Below are positions 1-7,872 of a stretch of DNA of 64,000 nucleotides, in pieces (within the stretch, counting starts at the first letter, position 1; every line of letters begins with the position of its first letter). The position numbers and the translations under genes were made by a program. This DNA is from Hymenobacter cellulosilyticus (GTDB taxonomy: Bacteria; Bacteroidota; Bacteroidia; Cytophagales; Hymenobacteraceae): contig NZ_CP095046.1 in NCBI RefSeq assembly GCF_022919215.1, positions 744,001-808,000 of the forward strand, written 5' to 3'. The notes under the pieces are model-generated. The model worked only from the letters and a program-made list of their open reading frames with translations, was not told the origin of the DNA and searched no databases.

Positions 1-978
1 GCGCACTATCGTACGTTGACGGACCGGGAGTTACTAGAGAAACAACAGCTAAATGCTTTGATAAAGCAAGTACAGGCGCAAATAAAAGAAATCACTGATT
101 CACTCCGTGAAGATTCTGTAACAGAAGATGAAATGGAGGCGTCACAACTAAACAGCTACGTGGCTAAGAAAATTTATGAAAAAGACTTGCTGCTTAAATT
201 AGCCGCCCTTCAAAGTAGTATCGACAAGAAGAAGATCGAAAAAGCGAGGAAGGACTCCGTTTTAAAGGTTGACCTTAAAGCGCGTTGGTCAACTGTCGAG
301 CTAATGTGGATAGATATTTTGCCCGGTGGCAAACAGCAAAAATTTTATCTTTATGACGAAAATGCAACGTATTCTAAGCAAGTGATTGAGAAAACAAGGT
401 TCAATGGACGCCTTGCTTTTGCATTCAACAGATTTGTTGATTCTAGACACCCTGGCTATAAGAAATGGAACGGATTGATGCGGTTGGAATATGCTGCTAC
501 TAAATCAAACAATATTGCTTCCTTGCAAGGAATGGATATTTCCAGCAAAACAAAAATAGACACTTTTCAAAGGAGCCGTGAAATTCTTGAAAAAGTCACT
601 GCTTATAAAATCACGCAGTATAAACCAAGCAAGTATCACGATATTCGGTTTGATTGGGTAATTCCAATGGATACAATTAGCCGCATTAACCTACATCCGT
701 ATTTTCTTTTACAACACCCTTTTGACAAATGGAGGCTTAATGACATTAAGCGTCATAGAGCAACACAAAACGCTGGAATGGGCTTTATAACCACTCTGAA
801 AAATAAAGAAAACACCAAAGTAAATTTTAATATTGAGTTATACTTTGAATTGCGTGACATATCAAACACAGCGGAAAAGATGGACCCAGCTATCTTGCCC
901 GAGGACCGGACTAAAACTTTTCAACGTAATGAATTTGGTATCCGTGTGACAACTCCCTTCGGGTTTACCAAGCAGTAG
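1..978 (+). CDS. Hypothetical protein, 5' end outside the window
   Basis: The reading frame is open from the first base, so the gene probably begins upstream; the first in-window alternative start is a TTG at 16. About 325 residues are visible. The N-terminal third is charged and helical (many Lys, Glu, Gln, Leu; probable coiled coil, roughly residues 5-85). The rest is rich in aromatic residues and alternating hydrophobic stretches and ends in FGFTKQ. I do not recognise a family. The gene is clearly more AT-rich than its neighbours and uses many A/T-ending codons, unlike the GC-rich genes that follow, which suggests acquired DNA. A strong hairpin terminator follows the stop codon. Confidence 0.6.
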   Translation, partial: AHYRTLTDRELLEKQQLNALIKQVQAQIKEITDSLREDSVTEDEMEASQLNSYVAKKIYEKDLLLKLAALQSSIDKKKIEKARKDSVLKVDLKARWSTVELMWIDILPGGKQQKFYLYDENATYSKQVIEKTRFNGRLAFAFNRFVDSRHPGYKKWNGLMRLEYAATKSNNIASLQGMDISSKTKIDTFQRSREILEKVTAYKITQYKPSKYHDIRFDWVIPMDTISRINLHPYFLLQHPFDKWRLNDIKRHRATQNAGMGFITTLKNKENTKVNFNIELYFELRDISNTAEKMDPAILPEDRTKTFQRNEFGIRVTTPFGFTKQ

Positions 979-1008
979 CGAAGTAAGCCTTTTCAGCAGA
1001 GCCCGCGC

Positions 1009-1050
1009 CAATGCAAAAGCCCCAGATTTTGGCCTGGGGCTTTTGCATTG
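1009..1050 (+). terminator. Hairpin terminator after the AT-rich gene
   Basis: A perfect 16-bp inverted repeat (1009-1024 with 1035-1050) has a 10-nt loop. The stem contains A4 on its left arm and T4 on its right arm, so it could work on either strand. It lies about 30 bp after the stop at 978. Confidence 0.75.
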
Positions 1051-1324
1051 ACCCGCCAGCAATAAACCCAAGCATTACATTTTTTTGATTTTAACCGGGC
1101 AACTAAACGTTCCAGGGCCTTACTCCGGCGCCTGCTCACCAGCAAAACAGCTACTCCAATCTGTGCCCCACGGACCCGCCGGGCTGGCGCAGGTCGTACG
1201 CCAGCAGCCTTTCAGCAAAGGAAGAGCATTCAGCATATCTCAGAGGACGAATTGCTTTGCCTTGCTTGCAACGATGGGAAGGAAAAGCGGCGGAATCTGG
1301 GGAAGTTCGTATTCTTAGGCTGCT

Positions 1325-2124
1325 ATGAAAGTCTTGTTCGGAATTGTTGGGTTTGTGGCGCTGCTGTACGTGGCGGTGCTGGTGGTGCTGTATTTCAAGC
1401 AGGAGCGGCTGCTGTTCTTTCCCACCAAGCTGCCGGCCGACTACCGCTTCAGCTTCGCTCAGCCCGTCGAGGAGCGCTGGATAAAGGCCTCCGACGGCAC
1501 CCGCCTGCACGGCCTGCTCTTCCCTGCCGACTCGGCCCGGGCCTTATTTTCTACCTCCACGGCAACGCCGGGGCTCTCGACAGCTGGGGCGACGCGGCCA
1601 CGCTCTACACCCGCCTGGGCTACAGCGTGTTTATGCTCGACTACCGCGGCTACGGCAAAAGCGGGGGGACCATCAGCAGCCAGGAGCAGTTCCTGAGCGA
1701 CGTGCAAACAGCTTACCAACAGCTGCTGCCCGAGTTTCCTGAAGAGCGCACTATCGTGCTGGGCTACTCCCTGGGCACGGGCGCGGCGGCCTGGCTGGCA
1801 GCCCAGCAAAACCCTAGGCTCCTGCTGCTGCAGGCGCCCTACTTCAGCATGCGGGCCACGGCGCGGCAGCATTACCCCTTCGTGCCGGGCTTTATCGTGC
1901 GCTACCCGCTGGGTACCGATGCGGTGCTGCCCCAAGTAAAATGTCCCATCGTCATCTTCCACGGGGAGCACGACGAGGTCATCGACTACCAGACCACCAT
2001 GCAGCTCAAGGCGCTGCTCAAGCCGCAGGATCAGTTTATTACCCTGGCCGGGGCAGGCCACAACGGCATGACCAGCAACCCTGAGTACCAGGCGCATATT
2101 CGCCGGATTCTGGGCGGACAGTAG
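1325..2124 (+). CDS. Alpha/beta hydrolase, membrane-anchored, with a frameshift
   Basis: The product resembles the Bem46/ABHD13-like serine hydrolases; the substrate is unknown. It starts at an ATG with one N-terminal hydrophobic segment (FGIVGFVALLYVAVLVVLYF), so it is probably anchored in the inner membrane. The core shows the oxyanion motif YLHGNAG, the nucleophile elbow GYSLGTG (Ser about residue 149 after correction), the acid in GEHDEVID and the histidine in AGHNG. The reading frame breaks at the GGG run 1539-1541: one more G joins LLFPADSARG to LIFYLHGN and restores a 266-residue protein. It stands alone, between a terminator and the sigma factor gene. The family call is firm; whether the frameshift is biological is doubtful. 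Confidence 0.8.
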
Positions 2125-2226
2125 ACAGCTACGAAATATTTTCGGCGGCCTTGGGGTGATAGTTGCCCCAAAAGCGGATTAACTACCAGAGCGGCACTTC
2201 TTCACTCACCGGTCCGGCTTTCACTT

Positions 2227-2784
2227 ATGCATACTTCGGCATCTCTTCGGCAGGCTCTGCGCACCAATCGGGAACAAACCCTGACGCAGATTTACCAACG
2301 GACGTTCCCATTGGTGCGCCGCCACGTGCAGCAGCACGGCGGCTCGGCCCAGGATGCCAAAGACGTGTTTCAGGATACCCTGGTAATTTTTTACGAGAAG
2401 GCCGTGGCCGACTCGTTCGTGCTGTCCTCCTCCGTAAGTACCTATTTAGTAGGCATTAGCCGCAACCTGTGGCGGCGGGAGCTCAGCCGGCGCGGGCAGC
2501 TGCCCCTTACCGACCTAAGTGAAGAGCACACCCAGGTGCAGGAAGAAGCCGAGCCCAGCGCAGAAGGCCATGATTCGCTGCCGGTGCTCGACTATGTGGA
2601 GCAGCTCGGGGAGCGGTGCAAAAGCTTATTGCTGGCTTTTTACTACTTCCAGCAGCCCCTGGAGCAGATTGCCGGAACTCTGAACTACGGCAACATCCGC
2701 TCGGCCACAGTGCAGAAATTCAAGTGCCTGGAGCGGCTGCGCAAGTCGGTGCGGGCGGTAGTGGCCAACGCCTTAGCCCAGTAA
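2227..2784 (+). CDS. RNA polymerase sigma factor, ECF type
   Basis: A 185-residue sigma-70 family protein of the short extracytoplasmic-function type. Region 2 covers about residues 15-85 (AQDAKDVFQDTLVIFYEKA, then STYLVGISRNLWRRE, the usual core-binding and -10 recognition segment). Region 4 covers about residues 120-180 and is a divergent helix-turn-helix (YYFQQPLEQIAGTLNY followed by SATVQKFKCLERLRK). The target regulon cannot be read from the sequence. The next gene begins 4 bp after the stop and is probably co-transcribed. Confidence 0.88.
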   Translation: MHTSASLRQALRTNREQTLTQIYQRTFPLVRRHVQQHGGSAQDAKDVFQDTLVIFYEKAVADSFVLSSSVSTYLVGISRNLWRRELSRRGQLPLTDLSEEHTQVQEEAEPSAEGHDSLPVLDYVEQLGERCKSLLLAFYYFQQPLEQIAGTLNYGNIRSATVQKFKCLERLRKSVRAVVANALAQ

Positions 2785-2788
2785 CGCT

Positions 2789-3079
2789 ATGCGCCCCGTC
2801 CTGGAACGCCTACAGCTCATTGAGCACCACCTGCTGGGTTGCCCCACAGCCGCCGAAGCGGCCCAGTGGCAGGTGCAGCTGCTCACCGACCCCGACCTGG
2901 CCGCCGACGCGGCCACCCAGCAGCAGCTTTATCAGGCCCTGCACGAAGCCGGCCGCCAACAGCTGCGCCGGGAGCTGGAACTGATTCACAGCCGCTTCGA
3001 GCGGCAGACCCGGCGGCGCAGCTGGCTGCAAACCGCCACCGAACACCTGCGCCGGGCGCTGAAGCGGCCCCGCCGCTAA
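2789..3079 (+). CDS. Small hypothetical protein co-transcribed with the sigma factor
   Basis: A 96-residue, highly charged, mostly helical protein with no membrane segment and no cysteine pair of the zinc anti-sigma type. Its N-terminus ([18 protein letters not shown]) and the stretch [21 protein letters not shown] resemble the short soluble proteins encoded after sigma factors in Bacteroidota. The 4-bp spacing from the sigma gene suggests translational coupling and a role in controlling it. That role is inferred from position only. Confidence 0.6.
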   Translation: MRPVLERLQLIEHHLLGCPTAAEAAQWQVQLLTDPDLAADAATQQQLYQALHEAGRQQLRRELELIHSRFERQTRRRSWLQTATEHLRRALKRPRR

Positions 3080-3168
3080 CCCTTTCTTTCCCCGATTTAT
3101 TCCCGCTGCTCTGCCTTGCAATCAAGGCAGCCAGGCTTCCTAGGTCCATTTTTTACCCGTCAATTGCC

Positions 3169-3867
3169 ATGTTACACTCCCAGGAATTCCGAAAATTTGC
3201 CGTGCAGGGCCAGGGCTTATCCGGCTCTAGCATCGACCGGTACCAGCACCACATCGAAGGCCGGTTTTATCCCCAGGTCACGGGCATGACGCGCTCCGTC
3301 ATTGAGGAGCGGCCGACGCGCTTTGCCGAAATAGACGTGTTTTCGCGCCTGATCATGGACCGGATTATCTTTCTGGGGCAGGCCGTCGACGACAATATTG
3401 CCAACATCATCACCGCCCAGCTCTTGTTTCTGGAGTCGGTGGATGCCAAGAAGGACATTTTGCTCTATATCAACTCCCCGGGCGGCTCGGTGTACGCCGG
3501 CCTGGGCATCTTCGACACGATGCAGTACGTGAATCCCGACGTGGCCACCATTTGCACCGGCCTGGCTGCCTCCATGGGCGCCTTTCTGCTGACTGGCGGG
3601 GCCATCGGCAAACGCTCGGCCTTACCCCACGCCCGGGTCATGATTCACCAGCCTTCGGGTGGGGTGCAGGGCCCTTCAGCCGACATTGAAATTACGGCCC
3701 GGGAAGTGGTGAAGCTGCGGCAGGAGCTCTACAGCATCTACGCCGAGCGTTCCGGCAAAACCTACCAGCAAATCCACGACGACTCGGACCGGGACTACTG
3801 GATGCGGGCCGATGAGGCTCGGGAATACGGCCTGATTGACGAAGTGCTGGAAAGGAAAAATTCCTAG
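3169..3867 (+). CDS. clpP: ATP-dependent Clp protease proteolytic subunit
   Basis: This is ClpP, the serine peptidase that forms a double-heptamer chamber and works with a Clp ATPase (ClpX or ClpA/C) in cytoplasmic protein turnover. From the ATG at 3169 the product is 232 residues, slightly longer than usual because of a roughly 25-residue N-terminal extension. The family signatures are clear: [19 protein letters not shown], the nucleophile serine in [11 protein letters not shown] (about residue 135) and the histidine in [13 protein letters not shown] (about residue 160). No clpX follows, so this is a solitary clpP. Confidence 0.95.
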   Translation: MLHSQEFRKFAVQGQGLSGSSIDRYQHHIEGRFYPQVTGMTRSVIEERPTRFAEIDVFSRLIMDRIIFLGQAVDDNIANIITAQLLFLESVDAKKDILLYINSPGGSVYAGLGIFDTMQYVNPDVATICTGLAASMGAFLLTGGAIGKRSALPHARVMIHQPSGGVQGPSADIEITAREVVKLRQELYSIYAERSGKTYQQIHDDSDRDYWMRADEAREYGLIDEVLERKNS

Positions 3868-3888
3868 GTTCAACCTAGGTAGCACCGC

Positions 3889-4212
3889 TCATGTCAGATC
3901 ATTTTTCGGAGCCAAAGTCAGAGTGGATATATGCATTGACTGACTTGAAACCAATAAATGAAGCTCCAGAATTAGGCACTGGGGATTAAGGCTTTGAATG
4001 ACCAAATGTAAGGCCTCTGCATTTCCGGAGTGCCTGATTTGCTTGTGGTAGCGGGTCCATCTACTGGGAGAATTGGCGTCGGATGGTGGCTCATTTGCGA
4101 ACCGAAAATCAAACACCATATTTTCTTCCATATGTACGTAACCCGGAAAAGGCTGTGGGCCAGCTTCTATATGGGTTACTTGCCAAAATTGGGGTAGCGC
4201 GGTTGTGTTCAT
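3889..4212 (-). CDS. Hypothetical protein
   Basis: A 107-residue frame starting at an ATG 7 bp after the stop of the molybdate-type transporter gene on the same strand. It has no recognisable domain, signal peptide or membrane segment. Its base composition is more AT-rich than the flanking genes. The close spacing supports a real gene, but I see no conserved motif and cannot name a function. Confidence 0.4.
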   Translation of the reverse strand: MNTTALPQFWQVTHIEAGPQPFPGYVHMEENMVFDFRFANEPPSDANSPSRWTRYHKQIRHSGNAEALHLVIQSLNPQCLILELHLLVSSQSMHISTLTLAPKNDLT

Positions 4213-4219
4213 AGGCTTT

Positions 4220-5428
4220 TTACTTGCCCAAACCCGCCCAGCCGCGGCGCATGGCGTAGTACACGGCCGTACCTACCACCAGGCCCACGAGGTAGCCGTA
4301 GGGCAGGCCGCTGCAAAGCACACCCACCAGCAAGGCCACCAGCAGGTCCGGCTTGGAGCTGGTCAGGTCGCGGAGCAGGGCGGCCAGGGTCAGGGCTTCG
4401 AAGAGCAGCAGCACGCCTAGAATAGGCAAGGGAAAAATCTGGACGATGTCGGCGAAACCCTGGCTGAAAAACAGGCCCAGCACCAGAAACAGCCCGCCGT
4501 AGAGAATAACCGAGCCCCCGGTCCGGGCCCCAAACGCGTAGTGACCCACCATGCCGCCCGAGCCGTGACATACCGGAAAGCCCCCAAAAAACGGCGCTAC
4601 CAGATTCATTAGCCCGTAGGTAAAGCTGATTTGCCGCACCGTAACCTGCTTTTCGGGGTAATGGTCGTGAATCACCTGCCGGGTGGCCAGAATGGAGTTG
4701 CCGAGCGACAAGGGAATCTGGGGCAGGGCCAGTAATACGGCGCCGGTCAGAATATCGGCCTGCTGCGGCACGTGCCAGGTGGGCAGGTGCAGGCCCAGAG
4801 CCTGCTGGGCAGTAGTTAGGTCGAGCTTGAAAGCCAGGGCATAGATGATTCCTAGCGTAATAACCAGCAGGGAAGCCGGCCAGCGCCGGTTGCCGAGCAG
4901 CAGCACCGTGACGGTAAAGGCCGCGGCGGCCAGGGCGTAACCCGGCAGGCCGTCGGCGGGCACGTATTCCTTCAGGGCCAGGGTGGAAAGCTGCAAGGCC
5001 AGCCCAAACTGAATGCCGCGCACCACGGGCTTGGGAATCAGCTTGGCCAGGGCGTCAATCAGGCCGGTGACGGACAAGAGCAGCATGCTTAGGCCAATGG
5101 CCAGCCCCCCACCGAAGATGATGCGGCCGGGAATTTTCTGGGCAATAACCAGGGCGGCAAAGGCCTTGAGCGGCTGCACCGGCATGGGCATGCCGTACCA
5201 GAAGCCCGAAAACATCTGCAGCAGCCCGAATACGATGAGCAGTCCGGCACTATCCACGCCCGAGGCCGCAATGACGCCGATAAGCAGGGGCAAGTCGGTG
5301 CCCAAGTCCCCGAAAGCCCCCGCCAGCTCGTTCCGGTCGAAGCGGATGCGGCGGGTGGGCGCGGTGAGAGGCGAAGTGTCGGAGGGGAATGGAGCGTGGG
5401 CAAGGCAGGTACTACTAGCGCGAACCAC
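4220..5428 (-). CDS. Sulfate/molybdate transporter of the MOT1 family
   Basis: A polytopic inner-membrane protein of about 400 residues. It carries the MOT1 (MFS_MOT1) hallmarks: FDRNELAGAFGDLGTDLPLL near the N-terminus and the second half-site PFFGGFPVCHGSGGMVGHYAFGAR. Family members import molybdate or sulfate. The neighbouring moeB and fdhD and the two molybdoenzymes downstream favour molybdate. The frame extends up to 5566, but that would overlap moeB. I use the GTG at 5428, which leaves a charged N-terminus before the first motif; the true start may be a little further inside. The family is clear, the ion and the start are not. Confidence 0.85.
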   Translation of the reverse strand: MVRASSTCLAHAPFPSDTSPLTAPTRRIRFDRNELAGAFGDLGTDLPLLIGVIAASGVDSAGLLIVFGLLQMFSGFWYGMPMPVQPLKAFAALVIAQKIPGRIIFGGGLAIGLSMLLLSVTGLIDALAKLIPKPVVRGIQFGLALQLSTLALKEYVPADGLPGYALAAAAFTVTVLLLGNRRWPASLLVITLGIIYALAFKLDLTTAQQALGLHLPTWHVPQQADILTGAVLLALPQIPLSLGNSILATRQVIHDHYPEKQVTVRQISFTYGLMNLVAPFFGGFPVCHGSGGMVGHYAFGARTGGSVILYGGLFLVLGLFFSQGFADIVQIFPLPILGVLLLFEALTLAALLRDLTSSKPDLLVALLVGVLCSGLPYGYLVGLVVGTAVYYAMRRGWAGLGK

Positions 5429-5513
5429 AAGGCTCGCAGAGCTGAACGACAATCGTTGGTACTGGCGCGGGGATGCACAAACGGCAAAGTTCGCGCGGTC
5501 GGTTGCGCTACAA

Positions 5514-6623
5514 TCAGGCCGTGGGCATGGCCGGGTCGAGCTGCTCAGCCCAGGCCTGAATACCACCGGTAAGGTTGGTCAGGTTGTCAAAGCCGTGGTC
5601 CTGCTGCAGTTGGGCTATGGCCTGGGCGCTGCGCCGGCCGCTGCGGCAGTACACCACAATGGGGTGGTGGCGGGGCAGCTCGGCCACGCGCTGGGGTAGG
5701 CTGCCGAGCGGAATCAGGGCGGCGCTGGGCAGGTGACTGACGGCGTATTCCTCCAGCTCGCGCACATCCAGCAGAAACGGCGGCGTCTCGGAGCTGAGCA
5801 GCTCGTCTAGCTCGGCGGGCGTCACGCTGGCAATGGGGGCTTGGCAGAGCTCAGCGTAGTCGGCCGGGTCGGCGGAGTCGAGGTTGATGGCGGCCCGCTC
5901 GGGCTGGCGGGCAAAGCGCAGGGTGCGGGTCTGGAACGTGAGGGCATCGAACAGCCAGAGCCGGCCAGTCAGGATTTCACCCAGGCCCAGAATTACTTTC
6001 AGCGTTTCGGTGGCCTGAGCGCAGCCAACGAGGCCCGGCAGCACGCCCAGCACTCCGATAACTGAGCAGTTGGGCGCCTCGGCAGCCGACGGTGGCTGCG
6101 GGAACAGGCAGCGGTAGGTGGGCCCGCCTTGGTAGTTGAACACCGACACCTGACCCTCGAATTTATAAATGGCGCCCGAAACCAGGGGCTTGCCTAGGCT
6201 CACGCAGGCGTCGTTGAGCAGGTAGCGGGTCGGAAAGTTGTCGGAACCGTCCACCACCACATCGTACTGGGCCACCAGCTCGCGCACGGAGGCTACATCC
6301 ACGCGGCGGGGCGTTACCTCGCAGTTGACCAGCGGGTTGATGCGCTGCACGGCCCGGGCGGCAGCTTCCGCTTTGTACTGACCCAAATCGGCGGGGCCAA
6401 AGAGTACCTGGCGCTGCAGGTTGCTCATTTCCACCTGGTCGCCGTCGGCAATGCCCAGCGTGCCCACGCCGGCGGCGGCCAGGTACTGCAGAATGGGGCA
6501 GCCCAGGCCGCCGGCTCCCACCACCAGCACCCGGGCAGCCTTGAGCTTTTCCTGCCCGGCCTCCCCTATTTCGGGCAGCTGCAGGTGGCGTTGGTAGCGT
6601 TGGCGTTCGTCGGGAGTAAGCAC
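5514..6623 (-). CDS. moeB: MoeB/ThiF adenylyltransferase with C-terminal rhodanese domain
   Basis: An E1-like enzyme that adenylates the C-terminal Gly-Gly of a small sulfur-carrier protein (MoaD in molybdopterin synthesis, or ThiS). Residues about 1-250 form the ThiF domain: nucleotide loop VVGAGGLGCP, then GDQVEMSNLQRQVLFG and NCSVIGVLGVLPG. Residues about 265-365 form a rhodanese domain with the persulfide loop VVYCRSGRRSA (Cys about 326). I chose the GTG at 6623 because it puts HLQLPEIGEAGQEKL at the N-terminus as in the family. The longer frame would run into divergent fdhD. With fdhD and a MOT1 transporter adjacent, a molybdenum-cofactor role is the best reading. Confidence 0.9.
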   Translation of the reverse strand: MLTPDERQRYQRHLQLPEIGEAGQEKLKAARVLVVGAGGLGCPILQYLAAAGVGTLGIADGDQVEMSNLQRQVLFGPADLGQYKAEAAARAVQRINPLVNCEVTPRRVDVASVRELVAQYDVVVDGSDNFPTRYLLNDACVSLGKPLVSGAIYKFEGQVSVFNYQGGPTYRCLFPQPPSAAEAPNCSVIGVLGVLPGLVGCAQATETLKVILGLGEILTGRLWLFDALTFQTRTLRFARQPERAAINLDSADPADYAELCQAPIASVTPAELDELLSSETPPFLLDVRELEEYAVSHLPSAALIPLGSLPQRVAELPRHHPIVVYCRSGRRSAQAIAQLQQDHGFDNLTNLTGGIQAWAEQLDPAMPTA

Positions 6624-6800
6624 GGGAAGAATAAATAAGAAGTACCAGATAAGACGAGGGGTAGGCAGGGCCGCCCGCCATTTCGTTCTGGCTTTAAACT
6701 TACAGCTTCGCTTAAAAGTTAACCTTTCCCCGGCCACGCATCCGTAAAGAGCGGTGGCCCTCGACTGCCCCATTCCTACTTCCCAACTAGCAACTCTACC

Positions 6801-7670
6801 GTGGAAACCTTCCTGCCGCCTACCAGCTACGACTACCTCACGGTGCACAAGGTGACGGGCGCCGAGCTGACCGAAGCTTCTGATGTGGTAGCCGCCGAAG
6901 AGCCCCTGGAAATCCGCCTCGGTTTTGGGGCGGCCGGGCAGCGGGAGCACCGCACCCTAGCCATTACCATGCGCACCCCCGGCCACGACATGGAGCTGGC
7001 CGCCGGCTTCTTGCTCACCGAGGGCATTATTCAGCGTCGGGAGCAGCTGGCCGGCATCCGCTACTGCCCCGACGTGACCAAGGAGGAGGAGCGGGAAAAC
7101 GTGGTGCGGGCCGAGCTGGCTGAGCATGTCGACGTGTCGATGCCGCGCCTGGAGCGGCACTTCTACACCTCTTCCAGCTGCGGGGTGTGCGGCAAAACCA
7201 GCATCGACGCGGTGCACGCGGCTGCCTGCCCGGTGCTGCCTACCAATGGCCCGTACGTGTCGCCCACCGTGATTCATGAGCTGCCGGCCCGGCAGCGGGC
7301 GGCCCAGGCGCTGTTTGAGCAAACCGGCGGCCTGCACGCGGCGGCTCTGTTTTCGCCCGAAGGCGAGCTGCTGCTGCTGCGCGAAGACGTGGGCCGGCAC
7401 AACGCCCTAGACAAGGTAATCGGGGCGGCGCTGCTGCAGGAGTGGCTGCCCCTGCACCGCACGATTTTGCTGGTAAGCGGGCGGGCCTCGTTTGAGCTGG
7501 TGCAGAAGGCGGCCGTGGCCGGCATTCCGGTACTGGCCGCCGTGGGGGCGCCTAGCTCTTTGGCCGTGCAGGCCGCCCGGGATTTTGGCATGACGCTCTG
7601 CGGCTTCGTGCGCCAGGGCCGCTACAACGTGTACTGCGGCGAGTGGCGCCTGCAGGCCCGTCCGGAGTAG
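6801..7670 (+). CDS. fdhD: Formate dehydrogenase accessory sulfurtransferase FdhD
   Basis: FdhD passes sulfur from a cysteine desulfurase to the molybdenum cofactor of formate-dehydrogenase-type enzymes. The 289-residue product begins at a GTG. It contains PGHDMELAAGFLLTEGII, the essential pair in SSSCGVCGKTS (Cys127 and Cys130), LLLREDVGRHNALDKVIG and LLVSGRASFELVQKAA, all diagnostic. It is divergent from moeB, with 177 bp between the start codons that must hold both promoters. Its likely clients are the two FdhF/YdeP paralogues at 15.7 and 21.8 kb. Confidence 0.95.
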   Translation: METFLPPTSYDYLTVHKVTGAELTEASDVVAAEEPLEIRLGFGAAGQREHRTLAITMRTPGHDMELAAGFLLTEGIIQRREQLAGIRYCPDVTKEEERENVVRAELAEHVDVSMPRLERHFYTSSSCGVCGKTSIDAVHAAACPVLPTNGPYVSPTVIHELPARQRAAQALFEQTGGLHAAALFSPEGELLLLREDVGRHNALDKVIGAALLQEWLPLHRTILLVSGRASFELVQKAAVAGIPVLAAVGAPSSLAVQAARDFGMTLCGFVRQGRYNVYCGEWRLQARPE

Positions 7671-7872
7671 GCCCGACGGAGGGCTTCCGAAGTCCTCCGG
7701 GTAGCTTCCGAACCTACCCGGAGGACTTGGGAAGGGGTCTGGAGGGGTTCGGAAACTCTAGGTATAGCTTCGAAAGTCCTCCGGGTGACTTCAGAAGCCC
7801 AATGGGTAGGTTCGGAACCTATTCAGACCCCTGCGGAAGACCTGCGGACCACTTCCGAAGGGGGCAGGCTTT
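7671..7872. repeat. Intergenic region of degenerate repeats with a perfect hairpin
   Basis: Between convergent fdhD and the MG2-like gene lies about 200 bp built from variants of a GAAGTCCTCCGGGTAG-like word and its reverse complement. The best pair, 7690-7704 with 7714-7728, is a perfect 15-bp stem with a 9-nt loop. A further direct copy lies near 7784-7798, and weaker inverted forms near 7801-7825. No convincing coding frame is present. The arrangement recalls REP-type intergenic repeats and may also stop transcription from both sides. Confidence 0.6.
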
